A DNA stretch of 64,000 bases from Igneacidithiobacillus copahuensis (GTDB lineage Bacteria; Pseudomonadota; Gammaproteobacteria; Acidithiobacillales; Acidithiobacillaceae): assembly GCF_018854015.1 (NCBI RefSeq), contig NZ_JAAXYO010000182.1:1-64000 (forward strand). The letters are read 5' to 3'. Positions 54,732 through 64,000 of this stretch are shown piece by piece; position 1 is the first letter of the stretch; every line of letters begins with the position of its first letter. The position numbers were made by a program, and so were the translations under genes. The notes under the pieces are model-generated. The model was not told the DNA's origin. It made no database searches and saw nothing but the letters and a program-made list of their open reading frames with translations.

Positions 54732-56216
54732 TCAGTCCCTGCGCGCCGCGAGGCGGAATTCAGAGTTGTTACTCGTGAGCAAGACGTCATAGCCCCAGAG
54801 CCGTTGAATAAGCTCGAGGGTAGACTGCGCGTCCTTTTCGGAGAGGGGCGTTGCGTCCAGATGATGCAACTCGAGATGTCGATCTCCCCAGCGGTCAACC
54901 TTGTCGATCACAATGCTGGGCGGGCGACTGCTCTCCGCAACTTGTTGGGCGAGGCGTTCCCGAATTTCTCGGTAGCCCGCATCGTCATGAATGGCGGTGA
55001 TCCGGTAGGACTCGCTTTCCGGATCATTGTGCAAGGCAAAGAGATGCAGGTCGCGAATGACCTTGGGCGAGAGGTATTGCAGGATAAAACTGTCATCGCG
55101 AAATTCTCGCATGGCGAAGAGGATCTGTTTTTTCCAGTCTGGATCGCCGGCAAAGGAAAAAAAGCGCCGGTCTTCTTCCGTGGGGGCGACGCAGATTCTT
55201 TGGATATCGCGAAAAATGGCAAAGCCCAAGGCATAGGGATTGATCCCGCTATAGCGGGGATCGTCGTAGTCAGGCTGAAAAACCACTGCCGTATGACTGG
55301 CGTAAAACTCCAACAGGCTGCCGTCGGTAATTTGTCCGGTCTCGTGCAGGCGGTGCATGATGTAATAATGCACAAAACAGGCAAAGCCTTCATTCATGAT
55401 CTTGGTTTGCCCTTGCGGGTAGAGATACTGATTGATCTTGCGTACGATCCGCAAGATTTCACGCTGCCAACTGGGCATCTGTGGCGCATTTTTTTCGATG
55501 AAATATAACAGGTTTTCGGTAGGTTCCGCCGGAAATCGCGATTCCTTCTCCGGTCGCTCAGAGCTGCTGGATGGGGGCAGGGTGCGCCAAATCTCGGAGA
55601 GCTGCTGCTCCAGGTAGCGTTCCCTTTCCTGCCGGCGCATTTCTTCCTCGCGCGCGGAGAGTTTGCGCGGCCGGCGTGCGCGATCGATGCCATTTCTGGC
55701 GATGGCATGGGCCGCGTCCAGTACCGTGCTGACTTCCGGTATACCGTAGCGTTCCTCACAGGCAGCAATATAGGACTGGGCAAAACTGAGATAATCGAGA
55801 ATCCCTTCGGCATCGGTCCATTGCTGAAAAAATACATTGTTTTTGAAAAAGGCATTGTGCCCATAGGCGGCGTGCGCAATGACCAGGGTCTGCATCGTCA
55901 TGGTATTTTCTTCCATGAGATAACTGATGCAGGGATTGCTGTTGATGACCAGCTCATAGGCGAGGCCCATTTCCCCCCGCTTGTATTGCCCCGATTCGAT
56001 CGCATGCTGTTTCCCAAATGACCAATGGGCGTAGTACACCGGCAGGCCAATGGAGGCATAGGCATCAAGCATCTGCTCGGCACTAATCAATTCGAGCTGG
56101 TTGGGATAGGTATCCAGGCCCAGTTCCTCCTGCGCGATCTGTGCGCAGGCGCGATCCACGGCATCGAGACGGGAAAAGGACCAGTCATTGTCGCTGAACA
56201 GGAGACGATTAACCAT
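54732..56216 (-). CDS. SpoVR/YcgB family protein
   Basis: The 494-residue protein has the SpoVR start (RLLFSDNDWSFSRLDAVD) and central motif YAHWSFGKQHAIESGQYKRG, then ELVINSNPCISYLMEENTMTMQ near residue 85-110. SpoVR-like proteins (E. coli YcgB) are co-expressed with PrkA and YeaH in many bacteria, in stress or stationary phase. The biochemical function is unknown. It overlaps yeaH by eight bases; the longer open frame upstream is shadow of yeaH. Confidence 0.9.
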   Translation of the reverse strand: MVNRLLFSDNDWSFSRLDAVDRACAQIAQEELGLDTYPNQLELISAEQMLDAYASIGLPVYYAHWSFGKQHAIESGQYKRGEMGLAYELVINSNPCISYLMEENTMTMQTLVIAHAAYGHNAFFKNNVFFQQWTDAEGILDYLSFAQSYIAACEERYGIPEVSTVLDAAHAIARNGIDRARRPRKLSAREEEMRRQERERYLEQQLSEIWRTLPPSSSSERPEKESRFPAEPTENLLYFIEKNAPQMPSWQREILRIVRKINQYLYPQGQTKIMNEGFACFVHYYIMHRLHETGQITDGSLLEFYASHTAVVFQPDYDDPRYSGINPYALGFAIFRDIQRICVAPTEEDRRFFSFAGDPDWKKQILFAMREFRDDSFILQYLSPKVIRDLHLFALHNDPESESYRITAIHDDAGYREIRERLAQQVAESSRPPSIVIDKVDRWGDRHLELHHLDATPLSEKDAQSTLELIQRLWGYDVLLTSNNSEFRLAARRD

Positions 56217-57510
56217 GTTCGAGTACCTGCGGTTTGGAAAAAAGTTCGCGGAACAGGGGGTAAACATCTTCCCGCTGCTGCGCGCGGGTGCAGACCATCT
56301 GCGGAAAGAATTCCGCGAGTTCCTGATAGGCCTGCAGCAAATGACTCTCGTCATCCCGGTTGACTTCCAGATAATAAAATGCCCGAAGCCGCTGCAAGAG
56401 ACGGCTGGCGACTTCTTCCACTACCGCGTTGTCGGCAAAATAATTATCGCCATCGGATGCCTGTGCCAGATAGACATTCCACTCGTCGGCGGGAAACCTC
56501 GCGGTGATGATCTCTTCGGCAAGGGCCAATGCCGGCGACACCAGAGTGCCGCCGCCCTCGCGGGCAGCAAAGAATTCCTTTTCCGTGCATTCCTGGGCGA
56601 CACTGTGGTGTTTAATGAAAACAATCTGGACGTTCTGATATTGTCGTTGCAAAAACAGGTACAGAAGCAGAAAGAAGCGCTTGGATAAATCCTTTCCGGT
56701 TTCCCCCATGCTCCCGGAAACATCCATGATACAGATCATGGTGGCCTGGCTGCGTGGTTGGGTATGGCGGTCCATATGGGCGAAGCGCAAATCGGAATCG
56801 TCGATGAAAGGCACTGCCCGAATTTTGCGCTGCAATACGGCGATTTGCGCATCTATGTCGCGTAGGTGTTCCTCTTCGATGCTTACGTCACCCTGCTGTT
56901 GCTTTCGTGCGGCAATGTCTGCCAGCAATTGTTCCCGTTCTTCCTGTAATGCCTCCAAGGCGCGCCGTTTGCCAGCGCGGAGGGCCAGCCGTCGTGCGCG
57001 GGCAGCACGCATGGTGCGCGCAACATGCATGCGCGAGGGGCTGCCGTCACGCACGAAGCCACTGCGTCGCCACTGCTCCGCCTTGATCTCGCCGCCAGTA
57101 CCTTGGCGCAGGTTGGGCAGGGAGAGACCATCGAAGAGCAGATCTAGAAATTCGTCTGGCGAGAGCAAGACACCGAGGGCATCCTCGCCCTCACCGTCGG
57201 GCGCCCCTTCGCGACCCGCTTGACCGCCGCCCCCTCCCTTGGGAATCTCGTCGCCCCGTTGGAAGCTCTTATTGCCGGGCAACACGCGATCCCAACTGCC
57301 GTTGGCGGAATCATGGCGAAAGCTGGGCTCGTGCAGGTCGTTGGCGGGAATGACAACCGCCTTGTCACCTTTACTGAGAGACTCGATGGCGCCGGATCGG
57401 CCCATTTTTTCAACCGCTTCTTGCAGGCGCCCGCGTACTCGCCGTTGCAGTCGTTCTCGATTGGCATTGGAACGTGATCCGGAGAGACGACGATCAATGA
57501 TGCTGCTCAT
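56209..57510 (-). CDS. yeaH: YeaH/YhbH (DUF444) von Willebrand-like protein
   Basis: The 433-residue protein has a DUF444 layout: a basic amino terminus (IIDRRLSGSRSNANRERLQR), a Gly-rich linker near 90-105, and a vWA-like domain with MIDAS motif CIMDVSGSMGE near residue 262. It works with PrkA kinase and SpoVR-like protein in a conserved stress operon whose molecular role remains unsettled. Confidence 0.92.
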   Translation of the reverse strand: MSSIIDRRLSGSRSNANRERLQRRVRGRLQEAVEKMGRSGAIESLSKGDKAVVIPANDLHEPSFRHDSANGSWDRVLPGNKSFQRGDEIPKGGGGGQAGREGAPDGEGEDALGVLLSPDEFLDLLFDGLSLPNLRQGTGGEIKAEQWRRSGFVRDGSPSRMHVARTMRAARARRLALRAGKRRALEALQEEREQLLADIAARKQQQGDVSIEEEHLRDIDAQIAVLQRKIRAVPFIDDSDLRFAHMDRHTQPRSQATMICIMDVSGSMGETGKDLSKRFFLLLYLFLQRQYQNVQIVFIKHHSVAQECTEKEFFAAREGGGTLVSPALALAEEIITARFPADEWNVYLAQASDGDNYFADNAVVEEVASRLLQRLRAFYYLEVNRDDESHLLQAYQELAEFFPQMVCTRAQQREDVYPLFRELFSKPQVLEHG

Positions 57511-57539
57511 GCAGAATCCCCCCGAGCCCGATCATGGGC

Positions 57540-59474
57540 TCAGTGATGTTTGCGGTACCGCATGTACCAGTCGACCAGGAGGCGTACCTGCTTTTCGGTA
57601 TAGCCTTTGGCGGTCATCCGGCTGACGAAATCCTGATGTTTGCGCTCTTCCTCGGACGAGCTTTTCTTGCCGAAGGAAATCACCGGCAGAAGATCTTCCG
57701 TATTGGCAAACATTTTTTTCTCGATCACCGAGCGCAGTTTCTCATAGCTGGTCCACGCCGGTCCGACGCCATCATTGGCCGCTTTGGCGCGCAGAACAAA
57801 ATTCACCACCTCATTGCGAAAGTCCTTCGGATTGACAATCCCTGCCGGCTTTTCGATTTTTTCGAGCTCCTCATTGAGCAAGGATCGATCCATCAACTGA
57901 CCGGTGTCGGGATCGCGGTATTCCGTGTCTTGCAACCAGAAGTCGGCATACTGGATGTATCGGTCGAAAAGATTCTGTCCATACTCACCATAACTTTCCA
58001 GGTACGCCTTTTGGATTTCGAGACCCAGAAATTCCGCATAGCGGGGCGCCAGTTCGGTCTTTAAAAATCCGATATAGCGGCCTTCGATGTCCTCGGGAAA
58101 TTGCTCCAGACGAATCTGGGTTTCCAGAATGTGGAGCAGGTGCACGGGGTTGGCGGCGACTTCATCCGCGTCGTAGTTGAAAGTGCGGGACAGGATTTTA
58201 TAGGCAAAGCGGGTGGAAATCCCATCCATGCCTTCGTCCACCCCCGCCGCATCGCGATATTCCTGCAGACTTTTGGCCTTGGGGTCTTTGTCTTTCAGGC
58301 TTTTGCCGTCATAGATCTCCATTTTGGACCACAAGCTGCTGTTGCCGGGTTCCTTCAATCGGCTCAACACAGAAAAGCGCGCGAGCATGTCCAGGGTATC
58401 CGGGGCGCAGGGCGCACTTCCCAAGGCACTGTTTTCCAGCAATTTATGGTAGATTCGGGTTTCTTCGGTAACCCGTAGGCAGTACGGTACCTTGACGATG
58501 TATACCCGATCAAGAAAGGCCTCGTTGCGGCGATTATTGCGAAAAGCCGACCACTCGGATTCGTTGCTGTGGGCAAGGACAATGCCCTGGAAGGGCATGG
58601 CACCGAAACCCTCGGTACCATTGTAGGTGCCTTCCTGCGTGGCGGTCAGCAGGGGGTGTAACATTTTGATCGGCGCCTTGAACATCTCGACAAATTCTAA
58701 AACCCCCTGGTTGGCGACATTGAGGCCGCCGGAGTAGGCGTAGGCATCGGGATCGTCCTGCGAAAAGTCCTCGAGCTTGCGGATATCCACCTTGCCGACC
58801 AGGCTGGCGATATCCTGATTGTTCTCATCCCCGGGCTCGACCTTGGTAATGCCAATCTGGTGTAGCTGTGAAGGCATCAAGCGGTGGACGGTGAACTTGC
58901 GAATGTCACCGCCAAATTCGCGCAGGCGTTTGGCCGCCCATGGGGACATCACCCCTTGCAGGGCGCGTCTGGGGATACCGAAACGGTCCTCCAGAATCTC
59001 TCCATCTTCTTGGGGATCGAAGAGGCCAAGCGGGGACTCGAAGAGCGGCGAGACCTTGCCATCAGCGGCAAGGCAGTAGATTGGGTGCTTTTCCATGAGG
59101 CTTTTCAGGCGTTCCGCCAGAGACGATTTGGCGGCACCGACAGGACCCAGCAGATAAAGGATCTGCTTGCGTTCTTCCAGACCTTGGGCGGCGTGGCGAA
59201 AATAGGCCACCAGATTCTCGATGGCGTCTTCGATACCGTAGAAATCTTCGAAGGCGGGATAGGTGAGGAGCTTGCGATTGAGGAAGATCCGGGCCAGGCG
59301 GGGGTCCGCCTGGGTATCCAGTACCCTGGGTTCGCCAATCGCCGCCAGCATCCGCTCGGCCGCGCTGGCATAGGTCAATGGCTCTTTGGCGCAGAGGGCA
59401 AGGTACTCATCCAGAGAAAGGATACTCTCCTGCTGACGCAAGAAACGCTCTTGATACTTGTCGAACAGACTCAT
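57540..59474 (-). CDS. prkA: PrkA-type serine protein kinase (YeaG)
   Basis: The 644-residue protein has an AAA-like amino-terminal domain with Walker A LGPVGAAKSSLAERLK near residue 110 and a carboxy-terminal PrkA domain that resembles a protein kinase (ETRIYHKLLENSALGSAPCA..., LLNEELEKIEKPAGIVNPKD). E. coli YeaG is a Ser kinase used in nitrogen and sustained stress. It is the first gene of prkA-yeaH-spoVR. A sigma-54-type promoter and NtrC-like sites lie upstream. Confidence 0.93.
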   Translation of the reverse strand: MSLFDKYQERFLRQQESILSLDEYLALCAKEPLTYASAAERMLAAIGEPRVLDTQADPRLARIFLNRKLLTYPAFEDFYGIEDAIENLVAYFRHAAQGLEERKQILYLLGPVGAAKSSLAERLKSLMEKHPIYCLAADGKVSPLFESPLGLFDPQEDGEILEDRFGIPRRALQGVMSPWAAKRLREFGGDIRKFTVHRLMPSQLHQIGITKVEPGDENNQDIASLVGKVDIRKLEDFSQDDPDAYAYSGGLNVANQGVLEFVEMFKAPIKMLHPLLTATQEGTYNGTEGFGAMPFQGIVLAHSNESEWSAFRNNRRNEAFLDRVYIVKVPYCLRVTEETRIYHKLLENSALGSAPCAPDTLDMLARFSVLSRLKEPGNSSLWSKMEIYDGKSLKDKDPKAKSLQEYRDAAGVDEGMDGISTRFAYKILSRTFNYDADEVAANPVHLLHILETQIRLEQFPEDIEGRYIGFLKTELAPRYAEFLGLEIQKAYLESYGEYGQNLFDRYIQYADFWLQDTEYRDPDTGQLMDRSLLNEELEKIEKPAGIVNPKDFRNEVVNFVLRAKAANDGVGPAWTSYEKLRSVIEKKMFANTEDLLPVISFGKKSSSEEERKHQDFVSRMTAKGYTEKQVRLLVDWYMRYRKHH

Positions 59475-59574
59475 CTGCCACTCTCCTTGCCCGTGGGCTT
59501 ATGGCAACCAGACTACTCCTTAGACGTCGGGATGGAAGCAACGTTTCCTCATCTCTCCGCTTCGTCAGTGGTTC

Positions 59575-59590
59575 AGCATATCTTGTGCCA
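59575..59590 (-). promoter_or_regulatory. Sigma-54 (RpoN) promoter for prkA operon
   Basis: On the minus strand TGGCACAAGATATGCT places GG and GC exactly 12 bases apart, matching the -24/-12 rule (consensus TGGCAC, five bases, TTGCW) with one mismatch. It predicts a transcript start near 59564, giving a leader of about 90 bases before prkA. Confidence 0.65.
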
Positions 59591-59693
59591 GACAGCTTGC
59601 ACCGCAAGTGGACCCCATTATTGGGCATTGTTGTCTTTGCGAAGTCCTGAGGAAGCTGGTTCTGTGCGTTGTTGGACAGTTTGTGATGTTTTC

Positions 59694-59742
59694 TGCGCCA
59701 AAACTGTGCGCCCCTGGACAATATCTGCACCAATCAGGTGCA
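59694..59742 (-). promoter_or_regulatory. Tandem NtrC-like enhancer sites
   Basis: TGCACC, five bases, GGTGCA at 59726-59742 has both arms of the NtrC consensus intact. A second site at 59694-59710 (TGCGCCAAAACTGTGCG) matches the glnA-type consensus TGCACCAAAATGGTGCA at 13 of 17 bases. Their centres are 32 bp apart, about 140 and 170 bp upstream of the predicted start. The intervening gap 59475-59693 shows no gene. Confidence 0.65.
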
Positions 59743-59779
59743 GCTGGCGAGCAGTAGCCGCCCAGTTTCCAGAATGGCG

Positions 59780-60061
59780 TTATTGATCGCTATCCCGTTC
59801 TCTGGGCAAGTACTCCGGACGCCGTCGGATTTCGCGATACTCGGCGCGGATGCTGCCATCTTCATGCAGGTCGCGCCGACTACGCAAGCGCCAGCGCCGC
59901 CAAGTCAGCCAGAGACTGCCAACGACTAGCGCCAGCGCGAAAAGCGCGGCGAAAATGGCAAAGAAGAGGATGGCGACAACGAGCAGGACGGCAACGCCGG
60001 CAGTGATGCCGAGCTTTTGCCACCAGGTCAGATTTTTTGTGCTGACGATACGTACTTGCAT
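59780..60061 (-). CDS. Small membrane protein, 93 residues
   Basis: The start MQVRIVSTKNLTWWQKLGIT has a strong GAGGGGG site; the longer open frame lacks one. One long hydrophobic region (about residues 18-50, possibly two helices) precedes a very basic tail (WRRWRLRSRRDLHEDGSIRAE, then YREIRRRPEYLPRERDSDQ). This resembles small proteins with an inner-membrane anchor and a positively charged cytoplasmic tail. Function unknown. It follows the exporter genes by 71 bases in the same direction. Confidence 0.6.
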   Translation of the reverse strand: MQVRIVSTKNLTWWQKLGITAGVAVLLVVAILFFAIFAALFALALVVGSLWLTWRRWRLRSRRDLHEDGSIRAEYREIRRRPEYLPRERDSDQ

Positions 60062-60132
60062 TGCGCCCCCTCGGATGGATTCTGTATTTGGGACCGTGGC
60101 GGAGGGGAATCGTTCCCTCGGTACCGACAAGA

Positions 60133-61241
<1,109 letters not shown>

Positions 61242-61242
<1 letters not shown>

Positions 61243-62357
61243 CAGTCCAGTCTCTTGCGCGAGCGCAACAGTGTGATACCCAGAAAAAACATCGCCATCA
61301 GCAGCAAGGCGAGGCTGTTCCAGAGGACGATAGGCCAGACATCGCCGGCCAGAAAGATCGTCTGCAGGATGCTCACAAAATAGCGGGCGGCAACGATGTG
61401 CGTTATGAACTGGATGGGCGCGGGCATCGACTGGATATCGAAGATGAAGCCCGAAAGAATGAAAGCAGGCAGAAAGGTGACGATGATGGCGATTTGCCCG
61501 GCCACGAATTGATTGCGGGCAACGCTCGAGATCAGCAGGCCCATGCCCAGCGCCGCCAGCAGAAAGAGCGATGAACAGAGCAACAACACCCAGAAGCTCC
61601 CGACCAGCGGTACGGCGAACAGCCAGACGGCGAGCGCCACCGAGAGTAGCATGCCGCCCATGCCGAGCAGAAAATAGGGAATCAGCTTGCCCAGAAGGAT
61701 CTCCGCCATGGTCACCGGGCTTGCCATCAGCGCCTCCATGCTACCGCGCTCCCATTCCCGGGCCACTACCAGGGCAGTCAGCAGTGCCCCGGTGAGGGTC
61801 ATGATGACAGCGATCAGGCCGGGTACCAGATAGTCGCGGCTCCGCAGGGCGGGATTGAACCAGATCCGGCTTTCCACCCGAACGGGGACCAGCAAAGGCT
61901 TTCCAGCATCTGCAGCGGTCTGTTGCAGCCAATTCTGCCAGACCCCCTGCAGATAGCCTTCTACGATGCGCGCATCATTGGCATCGACGCCGTTGACCAG
62001 AACCCCGATGCTCGCGGTGTTTCCCTGCAGGACCTGGCGGCTGAAGTCCCCACGCAGCCAGAGGATGGCGCTGACCTGGCGGTCGAGGAGGGCGTGCTGG
62101 GCACGCTGTATGCTGTCATATCGTTGTGGGCGAAAATACGGCGACTCCTGTAGACCGCCAACGAAGGCGCTAGTCTGCGGGGTTGGATGGTCGACGACCA
62201 CGGCCACCGGTACATGCCGGGCGTCCAGTGACACCCCATAGCCAAACAAAAACAGCAAAAACATGGGCATGAGAAAAGCGATGGCGATGGCCGACGGATC
62301 GCGCAGGATCTGGAGAAACTCCTTGTGGATCAGTGCCCGCAGGCGCTGGAGACTCAT
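61242..62357 (-). CDS. ybhS: ABC-2 type exporter permease, YbhS-like
   Basis: The 371-residue protein is a paralogue of the next permease: an amino-terminal helix (AIAIAFLMPMFLLFLFGYGV), a periplasmic domain and a carboxy-terminal ABC-2 membrane domain with the coupling-helix sequence EWERGSMEALMASPVTMAEI. Two such half-permeases normally pair. It is tied to the ATPase gene by an ATGA overlap. Confidence 0.87.
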
Positions 62358-64000
62358 GAAGCCCTCCGGATCTGGCTCTCGTGCGCTTCGATCAGTCGAA
62401 TGAAGGCGTCTTCCATGCTGGGACTGGGATGTTCAGCGTCCCGCGCCTGGCTGCGAATCTCCTCCGGACTGCCTTGGGCGAGGACTTCTCCCAGGGACAT
62501 CAGAATCAGGCGGTCACAGTATTCGGCTTCTTCCATGAAGTGGGTGGTGATCAGTACGGTGACCCCTGCTTCCGCCAGGCCAGTGATGCGCTGCCAGAAC
62601 TCCCGACGGGCCAGGGGATCGACGCCGGAGGTGGGCTCATCAAGGAAGAGGATAGGAGGGCTGTGCAACAGGGCGCAGGCCAGGGCCAGACGTTGCTTGA
62701 TGCCCAAGGGCAGTTCGTCGACGTTGACGTTGGCATAGTCGTGCAACTGAAATTCCTGTTGAGCCCAGTCGATTCGCTGGCGGCGTCGGCTACTGCGCAA
62801 GCCGTAGGCCGCCGAGAAAAAGGCCAGATTCTGCGCACAACTCAGGTTGCCATACAGAGAGAATTTCTGCGACACGTAGCCAATGCGTGCCCGCGCCTGA
62901 CTGCTCGCGCGACGCATATCCACACCGGCAACGCGCAAGCTGCCCGAGGATGCCGGTAACAAGCCGCAGAGCATGCGGAAGGTCGTCGTCTTGCCGGCGC
63001 CATTGGCCCCCAGCAGGCCAAAAATCTGTCCTTTTTGCACCTGGAAGCTAGTACCTTTGACGGCCGCAAAGGAACCGAAGAATTTCCCGAGATCGTGCAC
63101 ATCGACTACGGTTTCCGGGGTTTCTGCCCGGCTTGCTGGCCTGCCGTCGGCGGGCGTCTGATTGGGGGGCTCGGCATGGTAGGCCTCGTTTTCTTGTGGG
63201 TCGCTCAGTAAATCCACAAATGCGTCGGCAAAGGCCGGTTCGACGGCTTGCCATCGCTCGCCTTCCGCTGCTGCCGCCGCGCCGCTCCGACAGAGTACCC
63301 GTACGCCCTCGGCGAGAATGCGGGCATCCTGTACCTCGGGCCGGGCTTGCAACGCCTCGCGTAGTTGCCGTTTGCTGCGAAATTCGTCAGTTACCAGATA
63401 ACAGCGTCCCTGCAAGGGCGCGCTGAGGGCCTTGGGGGTATCCTTTTTGAGGAGTTTGCCCTGATGCAGCAAGATGATCTCGTCACAACGCTCCGCTTCA
63501 TCGAAATAGGCCGTACTCAGGAAGATCGTCACCCCCTTGTCACGCAAGCCTTGGACGATCTGCCAGAGTTCGCGGCGCGCGATGGGGTCGACGCCGACGG
63601 TGGGTTCATCCAGTAACAGCAGACGTGGCGCGCGCAGGAGTGCACAGGCGAGACCAAGCTTCTGCTTCATGCCACCGGAAAGGGCCCCTGCACGGCGTGT
63701 CCGAAAGGGGCCGAGGGCGGTCAGTTTCAGCAAGTCCTGTTGTCGGGTGCTGGCATCCTCTGGACGAATTTCCTGCAGGTTGGCATAGAGGTCCAAGTTC
63801 TCCTGCACGGTAAGATCTTCGTACAGCCCGAAGCGCTGCGGCATGTAGCCGATTTCCTGCTGCAGGCTATGGCCCTGGCTGCCGAGGTCCGCACCCAGGA
63901 CCGTCACGACCCCGCCATCCGGCCGCAGTAAGCCTGCCGCCAGACGCAGCAAGGTCGTCTTGCCGGCTCCGTCTGGCCCTACCAAAGCGGTGATGGTGCC
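62354..64000 (-). CDS. ybhF: Tandem ABC ATPase of exporter, YbhF-like (truncated by window end)
   Basis: Two ATP-binding domains are fused. The first has Walker A GPDGAGKTT close to the window end and LSGGMKQKLGLACALLRAPR with DEPTVGVDP. The second starts near residue 290 of the visible part, with GANGAGKTTT and LALACALLHSPPILFLDEPTSGVD. The reading frame continues beyond the window on the amino-terminal side (TITALVGPDG is still in frame), so the ATG listed internally is not the start. YbhF with YbhS and YbhR forms an exporter. A YbhG-like adaptor is expected just outside the window. Confidence 0.88.
   Translation of the reverse strand, partial: GTITALVGPDGAGKTTLLRLAAGLLRPDGGVVTVLGADLGSQGHSLQQEIGYMPQRFGLYEDLTVQENLDLYANLQEIRPEDASTRQQDLLKLTALGPFRTRRAGALSGGMKQKLGLACALLRAPRLLLLDEPTVGVDPIARRELWQIVQGLRDKGVTIFLSTAYFDEAERCDEIILLHQGKLLKKDTPKALSAPLQGRCYLVTDEFRSKRQLREALQARPEVQDARILAEGVRVLCRSGAAAAAEGERWQAVEPAFADAFVDLLSDPQENEAYHAEPPNQTPADGRPASRAETPETVVDVHDLGKFFGSFAAVKGTSFQVQKGQIFGLLGANGAGKTTTFRMLCGLLPASSGSLRVAGVDMRRASSQARARIGYVSQKFSLYGNLSCAQNLAFFSAAYGLRSSRRRQRIDWAQQEFQLHDYANVNVDELPLGIKQRLALACALLHSPPILFLDEPTSGVDPLARREFWQRITGLAEAGVTVLITTHFMEEAEYCDRLILMSLGEVLAQGSPEEIRSQARDAEHPSPSMEDAFIRLIEAHESQIRRAS

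Overview
The window looks like chromosome of an acidophilic, chemolithotrophic proteobacterium, most likely an Acidithiobacillus relative. That placement is an inference from gene content and gene style: a bo3-type quinol oxidase, a SqdB-type sulfolipid enzyme, a C-P lyase cluster, a polyphosphate kinase beside a CYTH-CHAD protein, and many overlapping ATGA gene junctions. I could not run a similarity search.

Layout. Positions 1-1740 hold accessory DNA: two IS3-family remnants, the tail of an unknown gene and a small gene pair of which the second carries an in-frame amber codon. This block ends at the 3' side of a tRNA-Thr gene (1880-1955, minus). Next come cyoABCD plus a 54-residue membrane protein (minus, 2016-6450). 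Positions 6707-28783 form a phosphorus-acquisition region. Positions 29097-52785 are mostly housekeeping genes: queF, smc, a HAD phosphatase, an Fsr-like exporter, xseB-ispA-dxs, folE2, aroC, clpB, dsbG-like, pepN, a CYTH-CHAD/ParA/ppk group and folD. Positions 52925-64000 hold a DUF3311 plus SSS symporter pair, the prkA-yeaH-spoVR operon and a YbhFSR-type ABC exporter cut by the window end.

The most interesting content is the phosphorus region. Five promoters carry PHO-box-like arrays, seven-base elements resembling CTGTCAT repeated every 11 bp. They precede sqdB, a divergent MFS transporter, a PhoB-fold regulator with a poor receiver domain, an exbB-exbD-tonB-RNase T2-phospholipase C operon, and a receiver-less winged-helix regulator next to a TonB-dependent receptor. 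Between them lie a PlcP-like phospholipase with an Agt-like glycosyltransferase (membrane lipid remodelling) and phnGHIJKLM-2H protein-phnN-phnF (C-P lyase). Together this reads as a phosphate-starvation programme. Phospholipids would be replaced by sulfo- and glycolipids, RNA and phosphodiesters would be degraded outside the cytoplasm, phosphonates would be cleaved, and a dedicated TonB system would drive outer-membrane uptake. The C-P lyase cluster lacks PhnCDE and PhnP. A 44-codon relic of a second phospholipase C lies between phnG and the receptor gene, marking one edge of an AT-richer insertion.

A second regulatory finding is upstream of prkA: a sigma-54 type -24/-12 promoter with two tandem NtrC-like sites 32 bp apart, arranged like the classical glnA enhancer.
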